Source: Archivesica marissinica (taxonomy: Eukaryota; Mollusca; Bivalvia; Venerida; Vesicomyidae). From it: DNA of 64,000 nucleotides. The position numbers were made by a program, and so were the translations under genes. Below the pieces are notes generated by a model that was not told the DNA's origin, ran no database searches, and saw only the letters and a program-made list of their open reading frames with translations. Shown here one piece after another: positions 1 to 10,571 of this stretch (its first letter is position 1; each line of letters starts with the position of its first letter). Where the stretch lies: positions 42,388,166 through 42,452,165 of the forward strand of contig CM026398.1 in the NCBI GenBank assembly GCA_014843695.1, given 5' to 3'.

Positions 1-220
1 TTTCATATCTCAAACCAATACATATTGAACACCAACAGTCCTATTATATTTATTAAATTGCGCTTAAGCGTTTGGACGTAGCTTGCATATACACTGAACA
101 AAATAAGAAACTGTGCTTGCATACATTTTGTCATTAACTATTATTTCCAAACTGTCATTTGTTGTATATTTTAATATTGGAACAAACGTTAAAAGTAAAA
201 ATGCCACTATCACCTTCTTT

Positions 221-402
221 GTGTGTGTTACGTTTATTTATCGTCGCTACTGGTTGCCCATATGAGCGACGCCTCCTGAAGAGATTAGTAATTTTAGATC
301 TTTGCAGGATAGAGGGAGACCCAGTCCAGCGTCTCCTCTGGTTCTTTTACGTGTACGGTGTACAGCACCGATACGATATCTCGGTTTAACGTCCCATCTG
401 AA
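221..402 (-). mobile_element. SINE1 copy, 5'-truncated
   Basis: This is a dispersed repeat seen about ten times in the window. Read on the minus strand it ends in a tail containing ACGATAAATAAACGTAAA. Full copies (19773-20070, 39378-39653) begin with a tRNA-like head carrying A-box and B-box motifs; this copy lacks that head. The short ORF at 159-389 is only a translation of the SINE and is not a gene. Confidence 0.8.
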
Positions 403-714
403 CGACTTCACCTTCCAAAGAATGGCATTATTTTAAACTCAACGGTGATGAAGTGATATGCATGTTGTGGTGTGAGAGTGCTGTGGCGATGGCATTTACT
501 AAGTGTGCCTCGACTATATGAAACCATTTGATGGCTTTGCACCCCGTGCAAGCTCCTTTCAAACCGGATGTGGAAACGCGTACACCAGCAAGCTTCACTT
601 TGCACACTCTCCAAGCCGAGTTGTTTTAGCCTATTAGTATTATAATTTTGCACTAATGTTCTATTCAAATATATGAACGTGTACATTTATTCGAGATATT
701 ATTCAAAACCGAAG

Positions 715-1305
715 GTATTCATGTATATGGGATTAGTGGATTCCCACACAGTCTGACCATGGACATGGACAATACGTAAGTTATCCGTGTATATAGGAAT
801 AGTGGATTCCCACACAGTCTGACCATGGACATGGACAATACGTAAGTTATCCATGTATATAGGAATAGTGGATTCCCACACAGTCTGACCATGGACATGG
901 ACAATACGTAAGTTATCCATGTATATAGGATTAGTGGATTCCCTCCCACACAGTCTGACCATGGACATGGACAATACGTAAGTTATCCATGTATGTAGGA
1001 ATAGTGGATTCTCACACAGTCTGACCATGGACATGGACAATACGTAAGTTATCCATGTATATAGGAATAGTGGATTCCCACACAGTCTGACCATGGACAT
1101 GGACAATACGTAAGTTATCCATGTATATAGGAATAGTGGATTCCCACACAGTCTGACCATGGACATGGACAATACGTAAGTTATCCATGTATATAGGAAT
1201 AGTGGATTCTCACACAGTCTGACCATGGACATGGACAATACGTAAGTTATCCATGTATATAGGAATAGTGGATTCTCACACAGTCTGACCATGGACATGG
1301 ACAAT
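715..1305. repeat. 66-bp minisatellite, about 9 copies
   Basis: The unit contains CACACAGTCTGACCATGGAC and recurs every 66 bp (for example 751 to 817). One copy near 941 has a short CCCTCCC insertion. The unit has no stop in several frames, which yields the 201-codon minus-strand ORF; with no unique protein sequence around it, coding is unlikely. The array is not obviously inside a larger element. Confidence 0.95.
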
Positions 1306-1749
1306 ATGTTCGTGCTTTTTAATATATTATATACAGTCGAACTTCGTTGCCTCGAACTCGACGGGTCCGTGAGTAACGGTTCGAGTCATGGGAGGTTTGA
1401 ATCAAGGGTAGTTGTGTGGGTTGACCCATAATATTGATAAATTGGATTGTGTTTTGGTAGCTTACTGTTATATACTGGTTTATGCAATACATCCAATATG
1501 TCCTTCTCTCGTGGTTTGATAAGAATACATGTTTCTACGAATGTGTTTCATAATAATAGACAACATTTTTAAGTTGTTATATTTATTTGGTTATATGCAT
1601 GTTATGCAGTGGTTTAAATGATTAATCTACATACTACTCAGGTAGTTTTATGCATTCTAAAAATAGAATGTGTTAGGTACCGGTAGATACATGCCATGTA
1701 CAGTGATTATATATGACGTGTCTGGTTAACGAATGCTTGTCGTTTTCAG
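1306..1749. other. AT-rich non-coding stretch
   Basis: No gene is visible. Positions 1334-1425 hold a C/G-richer block rich in TCGA words that looks like a transposon end, but no second copy occurs in this window. The remainder is AT-rich with no clear ORF. It leads into the splice-acceptor-like TTGTCGTTTTCAG that ends at 1749. Confidence 0.4.
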
Positions 1750-1874
1750 TGACAGAATACCACATTGATGATCACTGTGAGCTGAAGTCAAATGTCATGT
1801 TATCCAGAGATATGCAAGAACGTCATGCACTCAAAAACAGCGTCCAAGCTTCAGTCATGTGCCTCCGAGTGTAA
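1750..1874 (+). CDS. Candidate terminal exon, unrecognised protein
   Basis: A good 3' splice site (pyrimidine-rich run ending TTTTCAG at 1749) is followed by an open frame of 40 sense codons to TAA at 1872-1874, read from the third exon base. The peptide is non-repetitive and mixed in composition, with two cysteines and Asp, Glu, His and Arg. A +1 shift just before the stop would continue through another cysteine (CNTNNGI), so the stop could also reflect a frameshift. The family is not recognised and no upstream exon was found. Confidence 0.28.
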
Positions 1875-2560
1875 TACTAATAATGGAATCTGAACATGAC
1901 ATGACCATTCTCGTAATATGGACTGCGCCCTAGCAAAATGCCCGGCTCATGGGCTGATATTGGTTGTTTCGCACTCCCCTTACAACTTTGTAGCAAACCC
2001 GCACTAGAAAACAATAACATCGTGAAAGTGCTTGCGAAATGTAGAAAACTCGCAGGGCATTTTAATATGCACTTTACTACCCTATCAGCTGAAATGAGGA
2101 AACGATAGACAGTTCTAAATTGCCCGAACCGTTACAAGATGTAGTACCACGCCGGAACTGCGCAGATGATGATGGAAAGGTTAAGTGAGCTCCGCCAGGT
2201 ATTATCCGAGATTATGTTGGACACTGCAGCTACCAAAAAAGCAGGAGTCCGGAATGGGACGTCATCGCGGAATTATCTACATTACGTAAAGACATGACTC
2301 AAGTTACTACATGTGTCATACAAGTGCATAGAAACACGGGTAACGTGCTCAGAAATATATCCAAGTGTATGTGGCCTCAGATTGCGAAACTCACAAAGAA
2401 CATTTTAGCTGTATCGGTTACGTTTGTGCATTCTGGGCGATTTTTCTGCAACGCATGCCTATTATAGTTTCTAAATTAAAAAACAGACGGTCGATTGATT
2501 TAGTGGATACGTGTTCTTTCATGTTTGCCACTGAATGATTGTTGTTTCTCAGATTTGAAG
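1875..2560. other. Intergenic, with a possible frameshifted ORF
   Basis: Positions 2172-2465 hold two overlapping open segments on the plus strand. The first starts MMERLSELRQVLSEI. The second frame takes over near an A6 run at about 2247 and stays open for about 73 codons. Together they would read as an amphipathic, coiled-coil-like peptide with one frameshift. No family is recognised, and this may be remnant transposon coding sequence. The rest shows nothing clear. Confidence 0.25.
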
Positions 2561-2668
2561 CAGTGGAAGATGGCGTATTCTTTCCCACTGCTTGTGTTCC
2601 GTATTCCTCCGCATTTGTCTGTACTTTTGTATTTGAGCTATTTTCTGACACTCATGAACAGTCTCCTG
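2560..2668 (+). repeat. Dispersed repeat, left part of the array-bearing element
   Basis: This is similar to 19272-19375: both run from AGATGGC(A/G)TATT to ATCATGAACAGT or CTCATGAACAGT. Here it leads directly into the 48-bp array through ACAGTCTCCTGGTATACTAG, a junction repeated at 32101-32118. The 77-codon minus ORF over it (2418-2651) is not supported as a gene. Confidence 0.6.
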
Positions 2669-2670
2669 GT

Positions 2671-3568
2671 ATACTAGAGGACATAGAAAACGTACACTTC
2701 GGATGTGTGTGTACATGTATACTAGAGGACATAGAAAACGTACACTTCGGATGTGTGTGTACATGTATACTAGAGGACATAGTAAACGTGCACTTCGGAT
2801 GTGTGTGTACATGTATACTAGAGGACATAGAAAACGCACACTTCGGATGTGTGTGTACATGTATACTAGAGGACATAGAAAACGTGCACTTCGGATGTGT
2901 GTGTACATGTATACTAGAGGACATAGTAAACGTACACTTCGGATAAGTGTGTACATGTATACTAGAGGACATAGAAAACTCACACTTCGGATGTGTGTGT
3001 ACATGTATACTAGAGGACATAGAAAACGCACACTTCGGATGTGTGTGTACATGTATACTAGAGGACATAGAAAACGCACACTTCGGATGTGTGTGTACAT
3101 GTATACTAGAGGACATAGAAAACGCACACTTCGTATGTGTGTGTACATGTATACTAGAGGACATAGAAAACGTGCACTTCGGATGTGTGTGTACATGTAT
3201 ACTAGAGGACATAGAAAACGTGCACTTCGGATGTGTGTGTACATGTATACTAGAGGACATAGAAAACGTGCACTTCGGATGTGTGTGTACATGTATACTA
3301 GAGGACATAGAAAACGCACACTTCGGATGTGTGTGTACATGTATACTAGAGGACATAGAAAACGCACACTTCGGATGTGTGTGTACATGTATACTAGAGG
3401 ACATAGAAAACGTGCACTTCGGATGTGTGTGTACATGTATACTAGAGGACATAGAAAACGTGCACTTCGGATATGTGTGTACATGTATACTAGAGGACAT
3501 AGAAAACGTACACTTCGGATGTGTGTGTACATGTATACTAGAGGACATAGAAAACTCACACTTCGGAT
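2671..3568. repeat. 48-bp minisatellite, about 19 copies
   Basis: The unit core is CTAGAGGACATAGAAAACG, followed by (T/C)(A/G)CACTTCGGATGTGTGTGTACATGTATA. The period is 48 bp (2673 to 2721). Variants ACGTACAC, ACGCACAC and ACGTGCAC are interspersed, and a few units carry AGTAAACG. The unit has no stop in most frames on either strand, so several 200-350-codon ORFs overlap here; none is a gene. The same unit forms 27706-28513. A related 36-bp unit in the opposite orientation forms 32287-32680. Confidence 0.97.
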
Positions 3569-3760
3569 AAGTGTGTTTTTACGTGAAAAACAATAACTAT
3601 ATAAATACATAGTTTTAAACATTTTGGAATATTTTTAGTTGTTCAGTTTGTGTTTTGTAATAAAGATGTGATATATCTTTGATGGAATCCTTCGTATTTC
3701 GTGTTCATGTAATAATAATCATATAATGTAAGTGTGCGTTTTCTGTCGTCTATAAAAAGT
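3569..3760. mobile_element. Right flank of the array-bearing element, copy 1
   Basis: About 190 bp, starting with an AAAACAATAACTATATAAAT motif and ending in an inverted, mutated copy of the array core (GTGTGCGTTTTCTGTCGTCT). It is closely matched at 28514-28708 and 32146-32310. The three copies show a mobile unit whose ends carry the minisatellite core in inverted orientation. It resembles the non-autonomous, minisatellite-bearing elements (Helitron-like or MITE-like) known from bivalves; the superfamily is not established here. Confidence 0.65.
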
Positions 3761-3956
3761 TCTAATGAATTTGCGGTTGTGGATTTAGTGAAATGAGGCT
3801 AGTTTAAACATATTTTATTGCCAATATTAAAGTGCTTATACAATATAATACATCATAGCAAACTACAGCATAAATAATAGCAAGTGGGTCGGGTCACAAG
3901 TTCTCAAAACATTAGATTCGACCCTTCCCAATTGGTTCATTGATTTTACAACATTT

Positions 3957-4331
3957 GGCAGAGTAGATACATGTATATTATACGAGTACATGGCATATGG
4001 CGGAGTAGATACATGTATACTATACGTGTACATGGCATATGGCGGAGTAGATACATGTATACTATACGAGTACATGGCATATGGCAGAGTAGATACATGT
4101 ATACTATACGTGTACATGGCATATGGCAGAGTAGATACATGTATATTATACGAGTACATGGCATATGGCAGAGTAGATACATGTATATTATACGAGTACA
4201 TGGCATATGGCAGAGTAGATACATGTATATTATACGAGTACATGGCATATGGCAGAGTAGATACATGTATATTATACGAGTACATGGCATATGGCAGAGT
4301 AGATACATGTATATTATACGAGTACATGGCA
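3957..4331. repeat. 42-bp minisatellite, about 9 copies, in a LINE 3' region
   Basis: The unit GAGTAGATACATGTATATTA...GTACATGGCATATGGCA repeats every 42 bp (3961 to 4003). The first copies carry GGCGGAG and the later ones GGCAGAG. The array lies between the LINE stop codon (4527) and the LINE 3' end (3802). The segment CAATATAATACAT...AGCAAAC occurs on both sides (3841-3863 and 4331-4349). The overlapping ORFs of 115-165 codons are products of the 14-codon unit. Confidence 0.95.
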
Positions 4332-4526
4332 ATATAATACATAGCAAACATCGATTGCAATACATGTAGTTACAATGGAATAGTCAGAGACTATAATAGT
4401 AACTATAATAGAAGAAACAGGAGTGATTATATGATTAGATAAGTGTTGGCAAATGAATGAAGGGAGACGAGAGTGAAATACTTGTAGTGTGTAGTGTCAC
4501 CTAGCTCATGGAGCAACAGAGGGAGG

Positions 4527-4750
4527 CTAATTGATTCGACCAAAACGTTTAGTATCTCTTATAAACACTTGAACAGCTTGAAAGACAGCAATATTTTCTT
4601 CATATGAGAGTTCAACATTACCATGAAGTAAGAACTGACAGTTCAAGGGATGAAAGCGACGGGTTGCTACGAATAATTGAGACCTTTGCGCAGTATAATT
4701 TATGCAATTAAAGAAGTAATGTGATGCATCTTCACGCTCATTACAATGAC
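4527..4750 (-). pseudogene. LINE ORF2 C-terminal remnant
   Basis: The minus strand is open from 4750 to the stop TAG at 4529-4527. It begins HCNEREDASHYFFNC and later has INYTAQRSQLF, LLHGNVELSYEENIAVF and FIRDTKRFG. This matches the typical end of a LINE reverse transcriptase protein: a C-x2-C...H...C knuckle, then Y...R, then a helical tail ending T-K-R-F. The 5' end is cut by the insertion junction, so there is no start codon. It cannot be an independent gene. Confidence 0.75.
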
Positions 4751-4867
4751 ATGAGGCTACCAGCAGGTGCAGTTAAAATGGATAAAATTTAATAGCAAAT
4801 ATATTAGCCAAAATCATTGGAAATCATACAAGAAAAAACATTATTAATGTAAGATAGAATTCTATTT

Positions 4868-5116
4868 TAAAGGTTTTAAACTTTATTTCTTTCACAACGA
4901 TTGCGAAGCAAGTTTTAACAACTTATATTAATCACTCTCGTTGGCGCGGATGAAAGCGTATGTATGGTCAATCGTGTGGGGGGAAACCGGAGTACCCGGT
5001 GAAAATCCACCTGTCCGATCTGGCGACCATCGTACCATACTTGCCGGTCCAAGGATCGAACCCGGGTTGCATTGGTGAGAAGCGAGCACGCTAACCACTG
5101 CGCTAATCGGACAGCC
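4868..5116 (-). mobile_element. SINE4, complete, 10-bp target duplication
   Basis: Target duplication AATTCTATTT lies at 4858-4867 and 5117-5126. On the minus strand the head reads CTGTCCGATTAGCGCAGTGG (A box), with a CCCGGGTTCGATCC B box, followed by a body and the tail GAGAGTGATTAATATAAGTT...CGCAATCGTTG. The tail is shared with SINE3. Other copies are at 35571-35766 and 41727-41990. The 67-codon ORF here is an artefact. Confidence 0.88.
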
Positions 5117-5279
5117 AATTCTATTTCATCTCGTGATCACCACAATATGTTAACATGAAATACAAGTTACAATGATTACTCGATGAAATTCCAGTCTTGC
5201 ACTAATAAACACAAATATCCTCTATATATTTCTGAACAAGTCTAGAAATTATATTTAATGTGAGAACTTGTGAATGCGC

Positions 5280-5519
5280 TTAACCCTTTCAACACCACAT
5301 ACCTCTATATAGGCTTACAAAAAGTGTAGATCCAGATGAGCCGGCTCGTGACGAGCCGTCTCATCAGGATCTGCACTTTTTGCAAATTGTATTACTAATT
5401 TTAGACAAAATTACCCTATTGATAAATGAACTGGTCCGAATGTAATTTTCTTATTCATTTATTGGTCTAAGAATATCATGGACCAGTCCATGTCAGTTAC
5501 TTGGTGTTGAAAGAGTTAA
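5280..5519. mobile_element. MITE, TTAA-bounded, with internal hairpin
   Basis: It begins TTAACCCTTTCAACACCA and ends TGGTGTTGAAAGAGTTAA, giving inverted termini of about 18 bp bounded by TTAA. An internal long inverted repeat centres on GGCTCGTGACGAGCC (5324-5390). Related copies are at 20203-20377 and 35032-35277, with a fragment at 49129-49206. TTAA bounds suggest mobilisation by a piggyBac- or Kolobok-type transposase (inference). Confidence 0.75.
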
Positions 5520-5570
5520 TTAGCGTGTTGTCAAACGCGATTACAAAGTGCTTGAGTTCTGAATTGTGTT

Positions 5571-5802
5571 AGTTTATACAAATTCATTTTTAGCTCGATT
5601 GCGAAACACGTTATTGCAACTTATATTAATCACTCTCGAGACATCATTCCCTGATGGAATCCATCGCCACGAGTTAGAGAGAAGAGGCACGTGGAATCTA
5701 AATACCTTGCCTATGGGGACACTCGTAACGGCTCCAGCGGGGCTCTAACTCCCCGGGTGTTTCACGCCTGAAGCGAACACACTACCACTGCGCTCTCACG
5801 AC
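5571..5802 (-). mobile_element. SINE3 copy
   Basis: On the minus strand: a tRNA-like head with AGCGCAGTGGTAGTGTGTTCG, a degraded B box, the body CCGTTACGAGTGTCCCCATA, and the tail GAGAGTGATTAATATAAGTT...CGCAATCGAGCTAAAA. The tail is shared with SINE4. The 60-codon plus-strand ORF here is an artefact. Confidence 0.82.
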
Positions 5803-6276
5803 TTACACGAACTGTATTGTATATAGTTGAACATTGTGTGTGTCATATAAAGTATGTAGATGCAATTAGTATCAACACATATCCGAATATATCGCTATGT
5901 AGTGACTAGAAACACACAATAACACGTGTTTAACACCGACGAGACTTTGAACAATTTTGAAACTTAACCGACCGGAAGTGTCTGGTGAACCGGTTAGTCA
6001 TTCCGACAGGATTTAACATCCCTATATGTCTCTTTAAAAGGAACTGTTGATGATCGATTCCCAGTTGATGCAATGCCTTAGTTCATATTATTGGAAACGT
6101 AATCCGGTGACTTTGATGTTTAGCATGAATATGTTGTACACTGCTTCGTAGCATAATTATAGTCCTAACAAATGTCGTAGAAGAATTATTGAACAGATAC
6201 CAGTATCAATTTCGAATTTCATTTAAAGACTTGAAAAAGGCTCCAATATATCCAATATTATCTCATGGTTGAGTTG

Positions 6277-6635
6277 CTAGATTACCCTGATAGTGAGACT
6301 GTTCCAGAGTACCCTGATCGTCCCGAGAGTGCGACTGTTCGAGATAGACCTGACCGTTACGATAGTGAGACTGTTCCAGAGTACCCTGATCGTCCCGATA
6401 GTGAGACTGTTCCAGATTACCCTGATCGTCCCGATAGTGCGACTGTTCCAGAGTACCCTGATCGTCCCGATAGTGAGACTGTTCCAGATTACCCTGATCG
6501 TCCCGATAGTGTGACTGTTCCAGATATCCCTGACCGTCCCGATAGTGAGACTGTTGCAGATATCCCTGACCGTCCCGATAGTGAGACTGTTGCAGATATC
6601 CCTGACCGTCACGATTGTGAGACTGTTCCAGTCAC
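6277..6635. repeat. 36-bp minisatellite, about 10 copies (acidic/proline 12-mer in one frame)
   Basis: The unit GATAGTGAGACTGTTCCAGA...CCTGATCGTCCC has a 36-bp period (6361 to 6397). The plus frame 6265-6669 reads from ATG to TAA as 134 residues of a PDRPDSETVPEY-type repeat with short unique ends, so a small repetitive protein cannot be excluded. The opposite strand is also open and no promoter or splice signal stands out, so a non-coding minisatellite is preferred. Confidence 0.9.
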
Positions 6636-6861
6636 AGAAAATGACTGCTTAGCGCATGTGACTGCTTAATAGATGGCAAATATATAATAAAATGTTGGCA
6701 ATCTGGAAACTGGCTACTTAATACAGGTTGGCTGATTAATAGAGATGGCCACTGTCACAGGGTTGGCTGTATGCAAGAGAAGATGAGTAAAACAATTTGA
6801 CTCTATCAACGTACTCCGGAAATAAAATGGTATCAAAATGCCCTTTCCTGCTTAAGTCATA

Positions 6862-8403
6862 CTCCTACAACCTCACCGAATGAACAGCGGGAACCAGCAG
6901 CTAGCATGATACCTACCCCAACAACCTCACTGAATGAACAGCGGGAACCAGCAGCTAGCATGATACCTACCCCAACAACCTCACTGAATGAACAGCGGGA
7001 ACCAGCAGCTAGCATGATACCTACCCCTACAACATCACCGAATGAACAGCGGGAACCAGCAGCTAGCATGATACCTACCCCAACAACCTCACTGAATGAA
7101 CAGCGGGAACCAGCAGGTAGCATGATACCTACCCCAACAACCTCACTGAATGAACAGCGGGAACCAGCAGCTAGCATGATACCTACCCCAACAACCTCAC
7201 CGAATGAACAGCGGGAACCAGCAGCTAGCATGATGCCTACCCCCAAACCTCACCGCATGAACAGCGGGAACCAGCAGCTAGCATGATACCTACCCCAACA
7301 ACCTCACCGAATGAACAGCGGGAACCAGCAGCTAGCATGATACCTACCCCCAACACCTCACCGAATGAACAGCGGGAACCAGCAGCTAGCATGATACCTA
7401 CCCCAACAACCTCACAGAATGAACAGCGGGAACCAGCAGCTAGCATGATACCTACCACAACAACCTCACAGAATGAACAGCGGGAACCAGCAGCTAGCAT
7501 GATACCTACCCCAACAACCTCACCGAATGAACAGCGGGAACCAGCAGCTAGCATGATACCTACCCCAACAACCTCACCGAATGAACAGCGGGAACCAGCA
7601 GCTAGCATGATACCTACACCAACAACCTCACAGAATGAACAGCGGGAACCAGCAGCTAGCATGATACCTACACCAACAACCTCACCGAATGAACAGCGGG
7701 AACCAGCAGCTAGCATGATACCTACCCCAACAACCTCACTGAATGAACAGCGGGAACCAGCAGCTAGCATGATACCTACCCCAACAACCTCACTGAATGA
7801 ACAGCGGGAACCAGCAGCTAGCATGATACCTACACCAACAACCTCACCGCATGAACAGCGGGAACCAGCAGCTAGCATGATACCTACACCAACAACCTCA
7901 CCGCATGAACAGCGGGAACCAGCAGCTAGTATGATACCTACACCAACAACCTCACCGCATGAACAGCGGGAACCAGCAGCTAGCATGATACCTACCCCAA
8001 CAACCTCACTGAATGAACAGCGGGAACCAGCAGCTAGCATGATGCCTACCCCAACAACCTCACCGAATGAACAGCGGGAACCAGCAGCTAGCATGATGCC
8101 TACCCCCAACAACCTCACTGAATGAACAGCGGGAACCAGCAGCTATCATGATACCTACCCACAAGGGAACCAGCAGCTAGCATGATACCTACCCCCAACA
8201 ACCTCACTGAATGAACAGCGGGAACCAGCAGCTAGCATGATACCTACCCCAACAACCTCACCGAATGAACAGCGGGAACCAGCAGCTAGCATGATACCTA
8301 CCCCAACAACCTCACCGAATGAACAGCGGGAACCAGCAGCTAGCATGATGCCTACACCCAACAACCTCACCGAATGAACAGCGGGAACCAGAAGCTAGCA
8401 TGA
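6862..8403. repeat. 54-bp minisatellite, about 28 copies
   Basis: The unit ACCTACCCCAACAACCTCAC.GAATGAACAGCGGGAACCAGCAGCTAGCATGAT has a period of 54 bp. Variant positions (C/T/A after CTCAC, CC/AC in TACCCC) are mixed along the array. Small indels near 7235, 8105 and 8150 shift the frame and break the plus-strand MIPTPTTSPNEQREPAAS reading. This argues against selection for a protein even though several frames are open for 280-293 codons. Confidence 0.97.
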
Positions 8404-8747
8404 TGACATTGCGGTACAACAAAATAAGATATTTATCCTGTAAATGTTAATGAGTTTAGTTAGGAGTGGTCATTGTTACTGATGAGGTTTTGATCAAATC
8501 AATGTACTCGTTCATTTTATTGCATTAAAAAAACCCATTACACTAGCCACCACACTATCCCTGGAAGAGCATTCCACGATAGATTATACTGTTAACGAGT
8601 TGATGGACAATTATATATTTGCATCACTGACCACTCTAACAATTAATGTAACTGTTAAACTGCGTCCAAATAAACTCGCATCAAATGAGATAACATTAAC
8701 GGATGTTGTTCGTTTTATAAATTCAATCCGCGCACATACACACTAGG
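8404..8747. other. Unique spacer
   Basis: AT-rich unique sequence between the 54-bp array and SINE2. No ORF, splice signal or repeat seen. Confidence 0.4.
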
Positions 8748-8986
8748 GACGTCCGTGGTCGAGTGGTTACGGTCGCTGACTTGCATACCATCATTACTGA
8801 TAGTCACGGGTTCGACCCTCGCTCAGACCATGTCTCTTTATATGAACAAATTGGCAGTTTCTGACGGAGGTTGGTGCACGAATTACTGGTTACCGCTGGA
8901 GCCTGCCCAGGAATGGTGTTGTTATGTAAACTGCCCGTCGCTCAAATGGGCAACCGGCAGTGACGTTAAATAAACTTAAATAAAAA
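8748..8986 (+). mobile_element. SINE2, full-length
   Basis: The head is GACGTCCGTGGTCGAGTGGT (A box), with B box GGGTTCGACCC, followed by a body with CTGGAGCCTGCCCAGGAA and the tail GGGCAACCGGCAGTGACGTTAAATAAACTTAAA. The tail is shared with SINE1. Other copies are at 21880-22124, 35844-36076, 50444-50806 and 51240-51471. Confidence 0.88.
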
Positions 8987-9049
8987 TACATATCTACGGA
9001 GATCTTACCTCATCGAGTACCTCGAAATGTGAAACTGTTATTTTGTAGT

Positions 9050-9195
9050 GTAGCTTAAGCATATTTTATTGCTCGATTCGTTTTACAAATACACGTGAAT
9101 ACAAAACACGACAAATTAAAGAAATGCAAATGGGTCGGGCCACAAGTTCTAGCAACATTGGTTACGGCCCTTCCCGAGAAGAGTTATTTTGGAAG
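9050..9195 (-). mobile_element. LINE 3' end fragment
   Basis: Related to 3802-3935. On the minus strand it contains GGGAAGGGCCG, a GGCCCGACCCATTTGC block, and the terminal AATAAAATATGCTTAAGC. No coding part was recognised upstream. Confidence 0.55.
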
Positions 9196-9654
9196 CCAAA
9201 GTGGTGTCGTTATTATTCAATTTCTTCATGAAGGATTCTGTGAAGCTATGGCTAAGTTTAGCAGATAATCATAGCAATTGTCCGCGATAACAGCCCTATT
9301 ACACAGTTTCCAAATATAGTTTGGCTTAAAGTGGCTGATGTGTTCCATATCTCTTAATTTCAATATAGCTCATATCTACATTTCTTCCTTTCAGACAGTT
9401 CATAACTTATCGTAGTGTTACATTATACTTTTACACCGTGTGCTGACGCATGTATTCATTTCTGGAATAGTAGAAAGGACGTCAGAATAAATATATATTC
9501 TAGATCTTTATTTCTCTGCAGTCAAGCTGGTATATACAGTTACAGCATAATCTGGCATAATTCATAAAGTGGCATGTCAAGATATCAATAATCTATTAAA
9601 ATTATAATTTCATAGTATTGACATTAACATGTATACATCCAAATAAACGAACAC
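9196..9654. other. Probable LINE 3' region with a short dispersed repeat
   Basis: Positions 9463-9535 are repeated at 16343-16418; both contain GGAATAGTAGAAAG, a GATCTTTATTTCTCTGCAGT motif and AAGCTGGTAT. On the minus strand the motif includes an AATAAA polyadenylation-type signal. No ORF was found. Confidence 0.4.
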
Positions 9655-10571
9655 ATGCTTATTTACTGTAAATATTACCATGCAGACTAACTGCTTATTT
9701 ACTGTAAATATTACCATGCAGACTAACTGCTTATTTACTGTAAATATTACCATGCAGACTAACTGCTTATTTACTGTAAATATTACCATGCAGAATAACT
9801 GCTTATTTACTGTAAATATTACCATGCAGACTAACTGCTTATTTACTGTAAATATTACCATGCTGACTAACTGCTTATTTACTGTAAATATTACCATGCA
9901 GACTAACTGCTTATTTGCTGTAAATATTACCATGCAGACTAACTGCTTATTTACTGTAAATATCACCATGCAGACTAACTGCTTATTTACTGTAAATATT
10001 ACCATGCAGACTAACTGCTTATTTACTGTAAATATTACCATGCAGACGAACTGCTTATTTACTGTAAATATTACCATGCAGACTAACTGCTCATTTACTG
10101 TAAATATTACCATGCAGACTAACTGCTTATTTACTGTAAATATTACCATGCAGACTAACTGCTTATTTACTGTACATCTTACCATGCAGACTAACTGCTT
10201 ATTTACTGTAAATAGTACCATGCAGACTAACTGCTTATTTACTGTACATATTACCATGCAGACTAACTGCTTATTTACTGTAAATATTACCATGCAGACT
10301 AACTGCTTATTTACTGTACATCTTACCATGCAGACTAACTGCTTATTTACTGTAAATATTACCATGCAGACTAACTGCTCATTTACTGTACATATTACCA
10401 TGCAGACTAACTGCTTATTTACTGTACATATTACCATGCAGACCTACTGCTCATTTACTGTAAATATTACCATGCAGACTAACTGCTTATTTACTGTACA
10501 TATTACCATTCAGACTAACTGCTTATTTACTGTAAATATTACCATGCAGAATAACTGCTTATTTACTGTAA
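9655..10571. repeat. 36-bp minisatellite, left half, about 25 copies
   Basis: The unit ACCATGCAGACTAACTGCTT ATTTACTGTAAATATT has a 36-bp period. The array is interrupted at 10571/10572 by the DNA transposon and resumes at 14903. Variants here include GTACATATT and GTACATCTT. The open frames of 275-299 codons on both strands come from the 12-codon unit. Confidence 0.97.

Larger units (their letters stand above)
3802..4750 (-). mobile_element. 5'-truncated LINE insertion with 9-bp target duplication
   Basis: Direct repeats ATGAGGCTA at 3793-3801 and 4751-4759 flank this block. The related sequence at 19540-19560 looks like the empty site. Read on the minus strand, it starts with the last 74 codons of a LINE ORF2, continues through a 3' untranslated region that contains the 42-bp minisatellite, and ends in CAATAAAATATGTTTAAAC. 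The 3' part (3802-3935) is related to 9050-9195 and 16046-16165. Confidence 0.75.
5127..5985. repeat. Dispersed segment interrupted by a MITE and a SINE
   Basis: The non-inserted parts (5127-5279, 5520-5570 and 5803-5985) align in order with 41335-41715, including TAACACAAATATC, GAACTGTATTGTA and a shared TTTAACACCGACGA block. The 41-kb copy lacks both insertions. The parts on this side hold no ORF. Confidence 0.6.

Noticed and set aside
1334..1425. TCGA-rich block resembling a transposon end
   Set aside because: Only one copy in the window and no partner end, so it could not be supported.
6265..6669. 134-residue acidic PDRPDSETVP protein
   Set aside because: Complete ATG-to-stop and the least implausible of the repeat ORFs, but also explained by a 36-bp unit; kept only as a note under the repeat.
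6906..8125. Mucin-like MIPTPTTSPNEQREPAAS repeat protein
   Set aside because: Frameshifting indels inside the array and an equally open minus strand; better explained as a minisatellite.
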